A DNA stretch of 64,000 nucleotides from Halobacillus sp. Marseille-P3879 (GTDB lineage: Bacteria > Bacillota > Bacilli > Bacillales > Halobacillaceae): assembly GCF_900240285.1 (NCBI RefSeq), contig NZ_OESS01000003.1, positions 372,001 to 436,000 on the forward strand, given 5' to 3'. Position 1 is the first letter of the stretch; each line of letters opens with the position of its first letter. Positions 1 to 8,760 of this stretch are shown here, one piece after another. Under the pieces are notes generated by a model. It saw only the letters and a list, made by a program, of their open reading frames with translations, had not been told where the DNA came from and made no database searches. Both the position numbers and the translations under genes were made by a program.

Positions 1-2
1 AA

Positions 3-221
3 ACGATACCAGGCACGCTGCCGGAAGGAGTATCGGCACAGCAGAGGACGGACGGCAAATACGACTATATTTTCCTGATGAACTTTGGGGATGCCGAAAA
101 GAATTTAGAGATTCCAGGTAGTGGCTTCACTTATTTGATGGACGGGAAATCAGTGGAGGGGCAAGTAAACCTGTCTCCTTTTGGACTTTCAATTTTAAAA
201 AGGGAAAAAGGTGGATTATGA
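3..221 (+). CDS. C-terminal end of a GH42 beta-galactosidase (partial, runs off the left edge)
   Basis: Only the last 72 codons are visible, ending in TGA. Visible motifs such as GVSAQQR, YDYIFLMNF and LSPFGLSILKR fit the C-terminal beta-sandwich domain that closes GH42 beta-galactosidases of the GanA/BgaB type, where a short domain follows the trimerisation domain. The catalytic glutamates lie outside the window, so activity cannot be judged. The stop codon overlaps the ATG of the next gene (ATGA), so the two are translationally coupled, and two beta-galactosidases of different families probably act on the same galactoside. The family call rests on a short stretch and is moderately sure. Confidence 0.66.
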   Translation, partial: TIPGTLPEGVSAQQRTDGKYDYIFLMNFGDAEKNLEIPGSGFTYLMDGKSVEGQVNLSPFGLSILKREKGGL

Positions 222-1981
222 TGCTGCAAGCTAAAGACGGACAATTTTATTTAGATCAGGAACCCTTTCAAATTCTTTCCGGCGCCATGCATTATTTCCG
301 CACGGTCCCGGAACACTGGGAAGACAGGCTGCAGAAGCTTAAAGCGTTAGGATTAAATACAGTAGAGACTTATATCGCCTGGAATGTGCATGAACCGAAG
401 AAAGGAGATTTTCATTTTTCCGGTCTGGCCGATATCGAGCAGTTCATCCAGCTGGCCCAGGAGTTGGGATTGTATGTCATCATCCGCCCTTCTCCTTATA
501 TTTGTGCAGAGTGGGAAATGGGCGGGCTGCCCTCCTGGCTGCTGAAGGATCATTCGGTCGTGCTGCGCAGCAGTGACACTCGTTTCTTAACCCACGTAGA
601 AGATTATTATGATGTGCTGCTTCCTAAGTTCCGCCCTTACCTCTTTCAAAATGGCGGGCCTGTCATAGCGATGCAAATTGAAAATGAATACGGAGCTTAC
701 GGAGATGATCAAAGCTACCTTGATTTTTTCAAACAGCAGTATGAAAAACATGGAATCGATACGTTTCTTTTTACCTCAGATGGTCCTGAATTTATTACTC
801 AAGGCTCCCTGCCCGACGTAACAACCACGTTAAACTTTGGATCTAAGATGGAGGCTGCTTTTGAACAATTAGAAAAAATGAAGCCGGGTTCCCCTAAGAT
901 GGCAGCTGAATTCTGGATCGGCTGGTTTGACTATTGGACGGGGAAGCATCATACAAGAGAAGCAGAAGATGCAGCTGCTGTTTTTAAAGAGCTGATGGAG
1001 AAGAAGAGTTCGGTGAATTTTTATATGTTTCATGGAGGAACGAACTTCGGTTTCATGAATGGAGCAAATCATTACGATCTCTATTACCCTACGATTACAA
1101 GCTATGACTATGATAGTCTTCTGACGGAAAATGGAGACATTACAGAAAAGTACCGTGCAGTTAAACGAACCTTAAGCAACTATATAGACGTTCCTGAAGA
1201 TTATATCAGTACAGTTTCAGCAAAAAGTTACGGAACGGTCTCATTGCAGGAGTCTCTCAGTTTATTTGATACACTTGATCAGATCAGCCGTCGAGTGGAG
1301 AATGTTACGCCCCTTCCTATGGAAGCGATTGATCAGTCGTATGGTTATACACTTTATCGTACGACAGTCAACAGGCAGGGTGATTTAAGTATGGGAATCG
1401 ACGCGTTCCATGACCGGGCTTACGTTTATATTAATGGAAAATATGAGACCATTATTTATAAAAACGACTCAGAGCGGAAGGTGGTACTGACTTTTCCATC
1501 CGAAAGCAATACGCTCGAAATCTTAGTAGAAAACATGGGCAGAGCGAATTATGGAGAACACCTTTCAGACAGGAAAGGGATTACACACAACATTTGGCTT
1601 GGGGAGCAGTACTTTTTTCATTGGGAAATGTTTGTGATTGAATTAGACATTCTTCCTGACAGCTATGAAGGAGATGGAGATGCAAGGTATCCGAAGTTTT
1701 TCAGGGGAACCTTCGATGCTGAAGGCTTACACGACACATTTATTGACAGTGCCGGCTTTACGAAAGGAAATGTGTTTATCAATGGATTTAATTTGGGAAG
1801 GTATTGGAATACAGCCGGTCCCCAGCAAAGACTTTATCTTCCCGGCCCTTTATTAAAAGAAAAGGGGAATGAATTGGTCATTCTGGAGTTAGAGCAGACT
1901 TGCACCCAAGAAGTTCAGCTGCTTAAGCACCATAAGCTTAACTCAGAAAATTTAACAGTAAAAGGCAGTTCCATGGATTAA
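218..1981 (+). CDS. GH35 beta-galactosidase, cytoplasmic
   Basis: Releases beta-linked galactose from oligosaccharides by a retaining mechanism. The (beta/alpha)8 barrel starts at the N terminus with the GH35 hallmarks SGAMHYFR (21-28), ETYIAWNVHEP (50-60) and RPSPYICAEW (90-99). The acid/base is Glu157 in QIENEYGAYG and the nucleophile is Glu231 in AEFWIGWFDYW. The length (587 residues) equals that of short Bacillus GH35 enzymes of the BgaC type, which often prefer beta-1,3 linkages. The last third holds the galactose-binding-like beta domains. There is no signal peptide. It overlaps the upstream GH42 stop by four bases. The residue following the first Met is another Met; the first lies in the ATGA overlap and either could be used. 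Confidence 0.93.
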   Translation: MMLQAKDGQFYLDQEPFQILSGAMHYFRTVPEHWEDRLQKLKALGLNTVETYIAWNVHEPKKGDFHFSGLADIEQFIQLAQELGLYVIIRPSPYICAEWEMGGLPSWLLKDHSVVLRSSDTRFLTHVEDYYDVLLPKFRPYLFQNGGPVIAMQIENEYGAYGDDQSYLDFFKQQYEKHGIDTFLFTSDGPEFITQGSLPDVTTTLNFGSKMEAAFEQLEKMKPGSPKMAAEFWIGWFDYWTGKHHTREAEDAAAVFKELMEKKSSVNFYMFHGGTNFGFMNGANHYDLYYPTITSYDYDSLLTENGDITEKYRAVKRTLSNYIDVPEDYISTVSAKSYGTVSLQESLSLFDTLDQISRRVENVTPLPMEAIDQSYGYTLYRTTVNRQGDLSMGIDAFHDRAYVYINGKYETIIYKNDSERKVVLTFPSESNTLEILVENMGRANYGEHLSDRKGITHNIWLGEQYFFHWEMFVIELDILPDSYEGDGDARYPKFFRGTFDAEGLHDTFIDSAGFTKGNVFINGFNLGRYWNTAGPQQRLYLPGPLLKEKGNELVILELEQTCTQEVQLLKHHKLNSENLTVKGSSMD

Positions 1982-1999
1982 TGAGGAACTGCTTTTTTT
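1964..1999 (+). terminator. Rho-independent terminator after the beta-galactosidase pair
   Basis: GCAGTTCC (1965-1972) pairs with GGAACTGC (1985-1992), followed by seven T residues. The 5' arm lies inside the last codons of the GH35 gene. It separates the galactosidase transcript from the galactonate operon. Confidence 0.82.
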
Positions 2000-2017
2000 C
2001 TTGCTGTTTTCTATTGA

Positions 2018-2031
2018 TGAAAGCGTTTTAT
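2018..2031 (+). promoter_or_regulatory. cre-like CcpA site upstream of the galactonate operon
   Basis: TGAAAGCGTTTTAT matches the cre consensus TGWAARCGYTWNCW except for A at position 13. It stands 75 bp before the regulator gene, in the only promoter-bearing gap of the operon, so carbon catabolite repression of galactonate use is likely. Inference from motif match only. Confidence 0.5.
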
Positions 2032-2054
2032 TATGATAGAGTTATGGACAATTA

Positions 2055-2090
2055 TTCATATATGAAAATTCATTTTACATATGTGAATTT
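2055..2090. promoter_or_regulatory. Inverted repeats, candidate IclR operator
   Basis: Two dyads stand directly upstream of the ribosome binding site: TTCATATATGAA (2055-2066, a perfect 12-bp palindrome) and AAATTCA-N11-TGAATTT (2066-2090). Their position in front of the IclR-type gene that heads the operon makes them the best candidates for its autoregulatory operator. No footprint data are implied. Confidence 0.5.
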
Positions 2091-2105
2091 AGGAGGGGGT
2101 GCGGG

Positions 2106-2849
2106 ATGACGGTTAAATCAGCTGACCGTGTGATAGATATTATAAATTTATTAAAAGATTACCCGGGCGGACTCTCTTTAAAGGAAATTGCTGCTAAGCT
2201 CTCACTGCCGCAGAGCAGTACGTTTCATTTAATTCAGACGCTCCACAACAGACAGGTGCTGGCTGCGACAGAACGAAAAATGTACAAGCTGGGTCCGAAG
2301 CTGATTCAAATTGGAACAAAGGCACTGGAGACGCTCGACGTCAATGCGGAGGCTCAGCCTCATCTCCGCGAGTTAATGGAAAAGGTGGAAGAAACCGTCT
2401 TTATGGCTGTGCTGCTGGAGAAGGAGCTTGTCTACGTGGCCAAAGTAGATAACCACCGATCAGTGAGGACGAGCGCTCAAATCGGGATGAGGAAGCCGTT
2501 GTACTGTACTGGACTTGGTAAGGCGTTTTTAGCGTTTTTGCCGGATCGGGTAAGTGAAAATTTGCTCTCTTCTATTAATATGGAAGCAATCACGAATAAC
2601 ACGATTACAGATCCTGAAGTTCTTCAAGCTCAGTTTCCTAAGTTCCGGGAACAGGGATACGCAATTGATGATGAAGAAAATGAAAGCGGTTTATTCTGTC
2701 TCGCGGCTCCAATTTACAATGCAGCAGGTGAGATGATTGCCGCTGTCAGTGTGGCTGGGCCGAAGAGCAGAATGTCCCCTCGGCATTCGTTCATAGCAGA
2801 AGAACTGCTGCACACAGCGAAGGTCATCTCACAACGCAATGGATACTAG
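2106..2849 (+). CDS. IclR-family transcriptional regulator of the galactonate/KDG operon
   Basis: Residues about 4-60 form the winged helix-turn-helix (VIDIINLL, GLSLKEIAAKLSLPQSSTFH). Residues about 75-245 form the GAF-like effector domain with the usual IclR features (YVAKVD, LYCTGLGKAFLAF, GYAIDDEE, GLFCLAAPI). The length of 247 residues is normal for the family. It opens an operon with kinase, aldolase, dehydratase and permease genes, which suggests that its effector is a sugar acid such as galactonate or a 2-keto-3-deoxy sugar acid (KdgR-like). The start follows AGGAGGGGG. The effector is inferred from context only. Confidence 0.9.
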   Translation: MTVKSADRVIDIINLLKDYPGGLSLKEIAAKLSLPQSSTFHLIQTLHNRQVLAATERKMYKLGPKLIQIGTKALETLDVNAEAQPHLRELMEKVEETVFMAVLLEKELVYVAKVDNHRSVRTSAQIGMRKPLYCTGLGKAFLAFLPDRVSENLLSSINMEAITNNTITDPEVLQAQFPKFREQGYAIDDEENESGLFCLAAPIYNAAGEMIAAVSVAGPKSRMSPRHSFIAEELLHTAKVISQRNGY

Positions 2850-2863
2850 AAAGGAAGGGTAAT

Positions 2864-3817
2864 GTGGATGTGATCACACTGGGGGAGACGATGGTTTTAT
2901 TCACCTCAAAGTCATCAGGGTTGATGCGCTATGCAGGTGATTTTTCTACAAAAATTGCCGGAGCCGAGTCGAATGTCGCGATTGCTTTATCGAGACTTGG
3001 CCACAAGTCAGGCTGGATCAGCAGGCTGGGAAAGGACGAGTTTGGAGAAAAGGTGCGCGCCTTTATCCGCGGGGAAGGAGTGGATGTTAGTCAGGTGACC
3101 TTAGATGAAGAAGCCGACACAGGGATTTTTTTCAAAGAAAGACTGACACCTGAGGAAATCAGGGTGAAGTATTACCGGCGACATTCGGCTGCGAGCCGTA
3201 TGAGAGCTGAAGACATCGATGAAGAGTACATTGCAGGTGCGAAATATTTACATGTTACGGGCATTACTCCGGCACTTAGTGACAGCTGTTATGAAACCGT
3301 TTTAAAAGCGGTGAATTGCGCGAAACGAAATGGAGTTCCGGTAATTTTTGATCCGAATCTGCGCCGTAAACTGTGGACAGAAGCGAAAGCACGCGAAGTT
3401 TTGCTTAAGCTGTCGGGTCTTGCAGACATCGTGCTGCCGGGAATTGACGAAGCTGAATTTTTATTTGGGCGAGCAAGTCATGAGCAATTAGCGCAGCAGT
3501 TTGTTGAAAATGGAGCCGCTGCCGTCGTTATGAAGCTTGGTGAAAAGGGTGCTTATGTGTACGAGAAGCAAAGTTCTGGCTACGTCGAAGGGTTCCCTGT
3601 AGAGCAAGTAGTAGATCCGGTCGGAGCCGGGGATGGATTTGCTGCCGGCTGCATCTCGGGTCTGCTTGACGGTTTAGAACTACAGGAAGCTGCCAGACGT
3701 GGAAATGCTGTTGGGGCAATGGTAACGATGGTCGATGGAGATGTCGAAGGGCTGCCGGATAAGAAGAGACTTATTGATTTTCAGAACCAGACTAGTAAAG
3801 AAGATGTAGACCGATAG
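2864..3817 (+). CDS. kdgK: 2-keto-3-deoxygluconate/galactonate kinase (PfkB family)
   Basis: Phosphorylates the 2-keto-3-deoxy sugar acid made by the dehydratase encoded two genes downstream. The PfkB fold is clear: ITLGETMVLFTS at the N terminus, the glycine-rich AGAESNVAIALSRLG near residue 32, and the ATP/anion-hole signature DPVGAGDGFAAG with catalytic base Asp257. It starts with GTG after AAGGAAGG; an ATG two bases upstream is in another frame. The aldolase gene follows after 12 bp. KdgK-type rather than DgoK-type sequence implies that an enzyme of the pectin/glucuronate KDG route also serves the galacto epimer here; that part is inference. Confidence 0.88.
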   Translation: MDVITLGETMVLFTSKSSGLMRYAGDFSTKIAGAESNVAIALSRLGHKSGWISRLGKDEFGEKVRAFIRGEGVDVSQVTLDEEADTGIFFKERLTPEEIRVKYYRRHSAASRMRAEDIDEEYIAGAKYLHVTGITPALSDSCYETVLKAVNCAKRNGVPVIFDPNLRRKLWTEAKAREVLLKLSGLADIVLPGIDEAEFLFGRASHEQLAQQFVENGAAAVVMKLGEKGAYVYEKQSSGYVEGFPVEQVVDPVGAGDGFAAGCISGLLDGLELQEAARRGNAVGAMVTMVDGDVEGLPDKKRLIDFQNQTSKEDVDR

Positions 3818-3829
3818 GAGGGAGCATGT

Positions 3830-4483
3830 GTGGAAAACACTTTTCAAAAAATGCTGAATCATAAACTGGTTGCCGTTGTTCGGGGAGCGGCAGGGGAAGA
3901 TGTGTTATCGATCGCCCGCGCGCTGAATGAAGGCGGAATTCACATTATGGAAATCACTGCAGACACCCCCGGGTGCAACGATTTAATCAGACAGGTAAGC
4001 GATGAATTCGGTGAAGAGATGGTGGTTGGCGCAGGTACAGTGCTGGACCCTGAAACAGCGAAAGCAGCGATTACGGCGGGAGCCGACTTTATTTTTTCAC
4101 CAACTGTTGATAAGGAAACCATCCGGATCACGAAGCGGTACGGTGTTGTCAGCATTCCGGGTGCGATGACTCCGACTGAAATTTTAACTGCTTATGAACA
4201 AGGTGCTGATTTAATTAAAGTTTTTCCGGCAGGAGTTATGGGTCCGGGCTACATGAAGGATGTTCACGGGCCGCTTCCTCATATTCCCTTAATGCCGACC
4301 GGCGGAGTGAATTTGTCTAATGTACGGGAGTATTTTGCTAAAGGTGCGGTTGCTGCAGGACTTGGGAGTGCCCTGGTAAATACAAATCAAACGATAGATA
4401 ACGAGGCACTGAAGGATATAACGATGAAGGCTCAACAATTCGTAGAAGCGATAAAGGATGTGGAAAGTTATGAAAATAATTGA
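3830..4483 (+). CDS. eda: 2-keto-3-deoxy-6-phosphogluconate/galactonate aldolase
   Basis: Class I aldolase that splits the 6-phosphorylated 2-keto-3-deoxy acid into pyruvate and glyceraldehyde 3-phosphate. The Schiff-base lysine is Lys130 in [10 protein letters not shown]; the general acid/base Glu41 lies in [10 protein letters not shown] and Arg18 in AVVRGA. The length (217) is typical. It starts with GTG (VENTFQ read as Met) after AGGAGGGAGC. Its 3' end overlaps the dehydratase start by 14 bp, so expression is coupled. Whether it prefers the gluco or galacto substrate cannot be read from sequence. Confidence 0.9.
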   Translation: MENTFQKMLNHKLVAVVRGAAGEDVLSIARALNEGGIHIMEITADTPGCNDLIRQVSDEFGEEMVVGAGTVLDPETAKAAITAGADFIFSPTVDKETIRITKRYGVVSIPGAMTPTEILTAYEQGADLIKVFPAGVMGPGYMKDVHGPLPHIPLMPTGGVNLSNVREYFAKGAVAAGLGSALVNTNQTIDNEALKDITMKAQQFVEAIKDVESYENN

Positions 4484-5618
4484 TTTTAAGCTTTATCAGG
4501 TACCGCCGCGCTGGTTATTTTTAAAAATCGAAACGGATGTAGGAATCAGCGGCTGGGGAGAACCTGTGGTTGAAGGACGTTCTCATACAGTGGAGGCTTG
4601 TGTCACGGAATTGATGGATTATTTGGTGGGCAAAGATCCCCGTCAAATAGAAGATCACTTTCAAGTATTGTATCGTGGGGGATTCTATCGAGGCGGCCCC
4701 ATTCTCATGAGCGCCATTTCAGGGATTGAACAGGCCCTCTGGGATATTAAAGGAAAGTATCACGATATGCCTGTTTATGAAATGCTGGGCGGAGCGGTAC
4801 GCGACAATATTCAGGTGTATTCCTGGATCGGCGGTGACCGCCCGAGTGATGTCGGCGCAGCTGCTAAAGAAAAAGCAGATGCCGGATTTACCGCGATTAA
4901 AATGAATGGCACGGAAGAAATGAATTATATTGACACTTACACGAAGGTCGATGCAGCTGTCGAGCGTGTGGCGGCGATCCGCGAAGCTGTTGGTAATAAT
5001 TTTGGAATTGGAATTGATTTTCACGGTCGTGTGCATAAAGGAATGGCGAAGATTCTTGTGAAAGAATTAGAACCTTATCGTCCGATGTTTATCGAAGAGC
5101 CTGTTCTCGTAGAAAACCTTGAAGCCTTTAAGGACGTCGCCAATCATACAACGACCCCTATTGCGACGGGTGAACGAAATTATACGCGCTGGGGATTTAA
5201 ACAAATGCTGATGGATGGAGTAGTGGATATCGTCCAGCCAGATCTTTCCCATGCCGGCGGTATATTAGAGACTAAGAAAATCGCAGCCATGGCTGAGACA
5301 TTTGATGTGGCAGTGGCCCCTCATGCCCCGCTCGGTCCGATCAACCTTGCTGCTTCCCTGCAGGTGGATGCGTGCACACCTAACTGTATTATTCAGGAGC
5401 AGAGCCTGGGAATCCACTACAACAAAGGAAGTGACCTTTTGGATTATCTTGTAGACCAGGAAGTATTCCACTATCAATCTGGAGCGGTCAACATGCCTGA
5501 AGGGCCCGGGCTTGGAATTGAAATCGATGAAGAACGAGTGAAAGAAGCATCGAAAGAAGCCCATCAATGGAAGAATCCGATTTGGCGTCATGCCGATGGC
5601 ACAGTCGCTGAATGGTAG
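4470..5618 (+). CDS. dgoD: D-galactonate dehydratase (enolase superfamily)
   Basis: Dehydrates D-galactonate to 2-keto-3-deoxy-D-galactonate. From the chosen ATG the sequence runs almost in register with E. coli DgoD: metal ligands Asp183, Glu209 and Glu235 and catalytic His185 and His285 fall at the same residue numbers as in the E. coli enzyme, and the C terminus ends in WRH...GTVAEW as there. An ATG 12 bp upstream would only add four residues (MWKV); the register argues for the internal start. This is the gene that fixes galactonate as the operon's substrate. It follows the aldolase gene with overlap and precedes the permease gene by 61 bp. Confidence 0.94.
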   Translation: MKIIDFKLYQVPPRWLFLKIETDVGISGWGEPVVEGRSHTVEACVTELMDYLVGKDPRQIEDHFQVLYRGGFYRGGPILMSAISGIEQALWDIKGKYHDMPVYEMLGGAVRDNIQVYSWIGGDRPSDVGAAAKEKADAGFTAIKMNGTEEMNYIDTYTKVDAAVERVAAIREAVGNNFGIGIDFHGRVHKGMAKILVKELEPYRPMFIEEPVLVENLEAFKDVANHTTTPIATGERNYTRWGFKQMLMDGVVDIVQPDLSHAGGILETKKIAAMAETFDVAVAPHAPLGPINLAASLQVDACTPNCIIQEQSLGIHYNKGSDLLDYLVDQEVFHYQSGAVNMPEGPGLGIEIDEERVKEASKEAHQWKNPIWRHADGTVAEW

Positions 5619-5679
5619 AAAATGTACGTTAGCAGATTATGAAACTAGTTCCATTAATTAATGAAAGGAGCGCGTTATA

Positions 5680-7041
5680 ATGTCTACTGCAGGTTTAATA
5701 TTGCTTGCCGCTTTCGGTGTAGCTTTATTACTTTTTCTTGTCATACGAACAAAATTGCAAGCATTTCTAGCCTTAATCCTCGTCAGTTATATCGTAGGAC
5801 TTCTCTCTGGAATGAGTTCTGGAGAAGTATTGGAGGCGGTCTCCGAAGGAATGGGAGGCACGGTCGCTGAAGTTGCTATTATTATCGGGATTGGCGCTAT
5901 GTTCGGTGAGATCCTGAAAGCCTCCGGCGGTGCAGAACGTTTAGCTTTGACGCTTATGAATAAATTTGGAGAAAAGCGTGTGAACTGGGCAATGGTGCTG
6001 ACAGGGTTTATCATTTCTATTCCTGTTTTTCTTGATGTCGCTTTTGTTATTTTAGTACCTATCCTGTACAGCCTCGCTCAGAAAACAGGTAAATCACTCT
6101 TATACTACGGAATTCCATTGCTGGCCGGTTTAGCTGTTACCCACAGCTTCATACCTCCTACACCAGGGCCTATTTCAGTGGCCTCCCTGCTGGGTGCTAA
6201 TCTTGGCTGGGTTATCCTGTTCGGTTTCTTAGCGGGAATACCGTCAGCGATTCTTGCGGGGCCGGTCTTTGGTACGTATATTGCTAAGAAAATTCATGCT
6301 ACCGTTCCAAAAGAAATGATGAGAAATATGGCGGAAGAAGCGAAAGGAAAGCAATACGATAAAGACTTACCGAGCTTTCGAATGATTGCAGGCCTGATTT
6401 TGCTTCCGTTGTTTCTTATTCTATTAAATACATTTGGTTCTCTATTATTGCCGGAAGACAGTACTTGGGTGGCCGTTTTCACCTTCATCGGTGATCCGGG
6501 TGTGGCATTAACGATCACTGCGTTAGTCACGTTCTATCTATTAGGTACACGCCGTGGTTATTCGAAAGAAGAGATTCAGGAAATTGCCACTAAATCCCTG
6601 GAGCCTGCAGGTGTTATTATCCTGATTACCGGGGCCGGTGGTGTATTTGGAACTGTACTGGTTGAAACCGGAATCGGCGATGTTCTCGCCAACACAATGA
6701 GTGACTTGAATATGCCGATCGTAGTATTTGCCTTCCTTGTAGCTTCAGCCGTACGGATTGCTCAAGGGTCGGCCACAGTAGCGATGGTGACAGCGGCCAG
6801 TCTTATTTCACCAATTATTGATTCACTCGGTATTGAAGGTCCAATGCTGGCTCTGCTCGTAATTACAATAGCCTCTGGTGCGACAATTGCTTCCCATGTA
6901 AACGATTCAGGCTTCTGGATGGTGAACCGATTCTTCGGACTATCTGAGAAGGACACGTTAAAGTCCTGGACGGTGATGGAGACGATTATCGCCCTTGTCG
7001 GATTTAGTATCACTCTCGTTATAAGCTTCTTTATTTCATAA
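5680..7041 (+). CDS. GntP-family sugar-acid/H+ permease (probable galactonate importer)
   Basis: Polytopic membrane protein of 453 residues with about 12 hydrophobic segments and the typical GntP features: a hydrophobic N terminus (LLAAFGVALLLFLVIR), THSFIPPTPGP near residue 155, GSATVAMVTAAS and the C-terminal ASHVNDSGFW motif. The family imports gluconate and related hexonates by proton symport. As last gene of the dgoD operon it is most likely the galactonate importer. It is preceded by GAAAGGAGCG and followed by a terminator. The substrate is inferred from the operon. Confidence 0.9.
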   Translation: MSTAGLILLAAFGVALLLFLVIRTKLQAFLALILVSYIVGLLSGMSSGEVLEAVSEGMGGTVAEVAIIIGIGAMFGEILKASGGAERLALTLMNKFGEKRVNWAMVLTGFIISIPVFLDVAFVILVPILYSLAQKTGKSLLYYGIPLLAGLAVTHSFIPPTPGPISVASLLGANLGWVILFGFLAGIPSAILAGPVFGTYIAKKIHATVPKEMMRNMAEEAKGKQYDKDLPSFRMIAGLILLPLFLILLNTFGSLLLPEDSTWVAVFTFIGDPGVALTITALVTFYLLGTRRGYSKEEIQEIATKSLEPAGVIILITGAGGVFGTVLVETGIGDVLANTMSDLNMPIVVFAFLVASAVRIAQGSATVAMVTAASLISPIIDSLGIEGPMLALLVITIASGATIASHVNDSGFWMVNRFFGLSEKDTLKSWTVMETIIALVGFSITLVISFFIS

Positions 7042-7055
7042 AAAGGAAGCAGCAT

Positions 7056-7086
7056 GGGTCCTCTTCTTTAGGGGGCCCTATTCTTT
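7056..7086 (+). terminator. Terminator of the galactonate operon
   Basis: GGGTCCTC (7056-7063) pairs with GGGGGCCC (7071-7078) with three G-T wobbles, followed by TATTCTTTTT. It lies 15 bp after the permease stop codon. Confidence 0.75.
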
Positions 7087-7222
7087 TTAGTTTTTGAGAA
7101 TATACACTTTAAATATTTTTCGACTGTCAGGTTGTTATTGTTATCAATTAGAAATGGAGGGTTAAAAGAGGCGAGCCCTGGATTAATAGGACGAGTAACA
7201 AAGAAACATCCAAATTGCTGAA

Positions 7223-7315
7223 GCTCCTAAGGAAAGATTTACACTATAGGAGCAAATAAATTAATAGATTGAGTATGCACAAGAGGGAACATCGATAACA
7301 AGGTGTTCTTTTTTT
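7223..7315 (+). ncRNA. Orphan hairpin plus terminator, possible small RNA or decayed leader
   Basis: The 460-bp gap between the permease and ROK genes holds no convincing ORF. It does contain a perfect stem GCTCCTA/TAGGAGC (7223-7229 with 7247-7253) and then an intrinsic terminator GAACATC/GGTGTTC (7287-7293 with 7302-7308) followed by seven T residues. The operon upstream already has its own terminator, so this second terminator with no gene in front may end a short untranslated RNA. A T-box was considered, but its conserved core is absent. No promoter could be placed confidently. Confidence 0.3.
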
Positions 7316-7431
7316 GTGAAGAAAAAGAACGAGACTTCCATGAAATACGTAACAGAGCATGAAACTCCTATTATTATCTGTTTTTTAAAATGTTTAGTGT
7401 TTGAGCGTAGGAAAAAACGTAGAGAAACTGG

Positions 7432-7461
7432 TTGACTTCATCTAAATGAAAGCGTTAACAT
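7432..7461 (+). promoter_or_regulatory. Promoter with a perfect cre box overlapping the -10 region (ROK regulator/mannoside locus)
   Basis: TTGACT (7432-7437), an 18-bp spacer and TAACAT (7456-7461) form a plausible sigma-A promoter. TGAAAGCGTTAACA (7447-7460) fits the cre consensus TGWAARCGYTWNCW at every position and covers the -10 element, a placement expected for CcpA repression. Confidence 0.66.
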
Positions 7462-7501
7462 GTAGATACTTATTAAAATGAATTTAAAAAGTATAGGTGA
7501 C

Positions 7502-8674
7502 ATGATGGGGATAACAAATGCAAACATGTTGAAAACTGCGAATCGCAGACGAATTTTTGATTTACTGCATCGCAGCCATTCGCCGATGACGAAGCAGGAA
7601 ATGGCAAAAAAAACGGGTCTTACAATTGCTTCTGTTGGAAATATATTGAACCATTTAGAAAAGGCCCGCCTTGTTCAAGAAGCAGGACAGGCATTATCAA
7701 ATGGAGGAAGAAAGCCAACTTTATACACCCTTGACACCGAATGCCACTATGTGGTTGGTGTCAGTATTGCAATACGAGAAATTATCGTTCTCATTACTAA
7801 CTTGAAAGGGGAGATAAAGTATCAAAGAAAGGAATTCTTTTCTCTAGAAGAGAGACCAGAGAATGTGATGGATAGAATACTACATTACCTGGAGGAGGTG
7901 GTACATCATCCTTCATTTATCTCAAAAGCAATGGTGGGAATAGGAGTCAGTGCTCCGGGTCCGATTGATTCTGACAATGGGATCATCTTATCTCCTCCTC
8001 ACCTACCTTTATGGAACAACGTGCCTATTGTTGAGGTTTTCCAACAATTCTTTCAAACGAAAGTAGAATTAGAAAAAGATTCGAATTGTATGTTACTTGG
8101 GGAGCGGTACTATGGGCAGGCAAGAGAAGTCCAACACGCTTTATATTTTATGGTGGATGCCGGTATAGGAAGCAGCTACATTGTGAACGGCGAATTATAC
8201 AGGGGTGCTACTCAATTAGCCGGGGAAGTTGGCTTTGGTAATCATTCTCTGTATCAGAGAGGAAACCTTTCACGAAAAGCGTTAAATTCTATTCTGCCTA
8301 TTGTGGAAGAAACCAAAGAGCGAATACAACAAGGTGCTCTTACTTCACTTCCGAAAGACCTCGATACTTTCGAAGACTTTGTGGAGGGTTATTACGAACA
8401 GGACAAGCTTGCACAGGAATTGGTTCAACTTAGTATTGAAGAAGTCAGTTATGCTATCGCTGACAAAGTAAATTTTTTAAACCCAGAGCTAGTAATAATT
8501 GGAGGGAGGTTGATTACGGCTATTCCTGAAATTAAAGAAAGAGTAGAACAAATCGTTTTAGATTGCGTCTACCCAGAAACGGCTGAAGCTATGACGTTTA
8601 TTACGTCTACTTTCAAGCAAGAAGCAGAAGCGATTGGGGCGACTACATTAATTTTGAAGCAAGTGATGCGTTGA
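7502..8674 (+). CDS. ROK-family (NagC/XylR-type) sugar-responsive repressor
   Basis: An N-terminal winged helix (MLKTANRRRIFDLLH, MTKQEMAKKTGLTIASVGNIL) is joined to a ROK sugar-kinase-like domain (GIGVSAPGPID, DSNCMLLGE, DAGIGSSYIVNGELYRG, LAGEVGFG, NPELVIIGGRL). The zinc-binding cysteine cluster usual after the GEVG motif in ROK kinases is not evident (the stretch reads HSLYQRGNLS), as in many ROK repressors. An in-frame ATG at 7478 has no ribosome binding site; AGGTGA at 7495-7500 favours ATG 7502 or 7505. It probably controls the importer and alpha-mannosidase genes that follow. The inducer, perhaps mannose or a mannoside, is inferred. Confidence 0.86.
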   Translation: MMGITNANMLKTANRRRIFDLLHRSHSPMTKQEMAKKTGLTIASVGNILNHLEKARLVQEAGQALSNGGRKPTLYTLDTECHYVVGVSIAIREIIVLITNLKGEIKYQRKEFFSLEERPENVMDRILHYLEEVVHHPSFISKAMVGIGVSAPGPIDSDNGIILSPPHLPLWNNVPIVEVFQQFFQTKVELEKDSNCMLLGERYYGQAREVQHALYFMVDAGIGSSYIVNGELYRGATQLAGEVGFGNHSLYQRGNLSRKALNSILPIVEETKERIQQGALTSLPKDLDTFEDFVEGYYEQDKLAQELVQLSIEEVSYAIADKVNFLNPELVIIGGRLITAIPEIKERVEQIVLDCVYPETAEAMTFITSTFKQEAEAIGATTLILKQVMR

Positions 8675-8760
8675 TTAAGAATCGTACTTTCTTTAGCCTC
8701 TTTTTAAAAGAGTTTTAATAAGGGGGCACATTTCACACTGGGGATTGGAGGCCGGGCTCC

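Noticed and set aside
4458-4472. ATG at 4458 as the dgoD start
   Set aside because: Catalytic residue numbering from ATG 4470 coincides with E. coli DgoD; the upstream start adds only four residues.
7150-7316. T-box leader in the gap before the ROK gene
   Set aside because: A terminator exists, but the conserved T-box core and a downstream amino-acid gene are missing.
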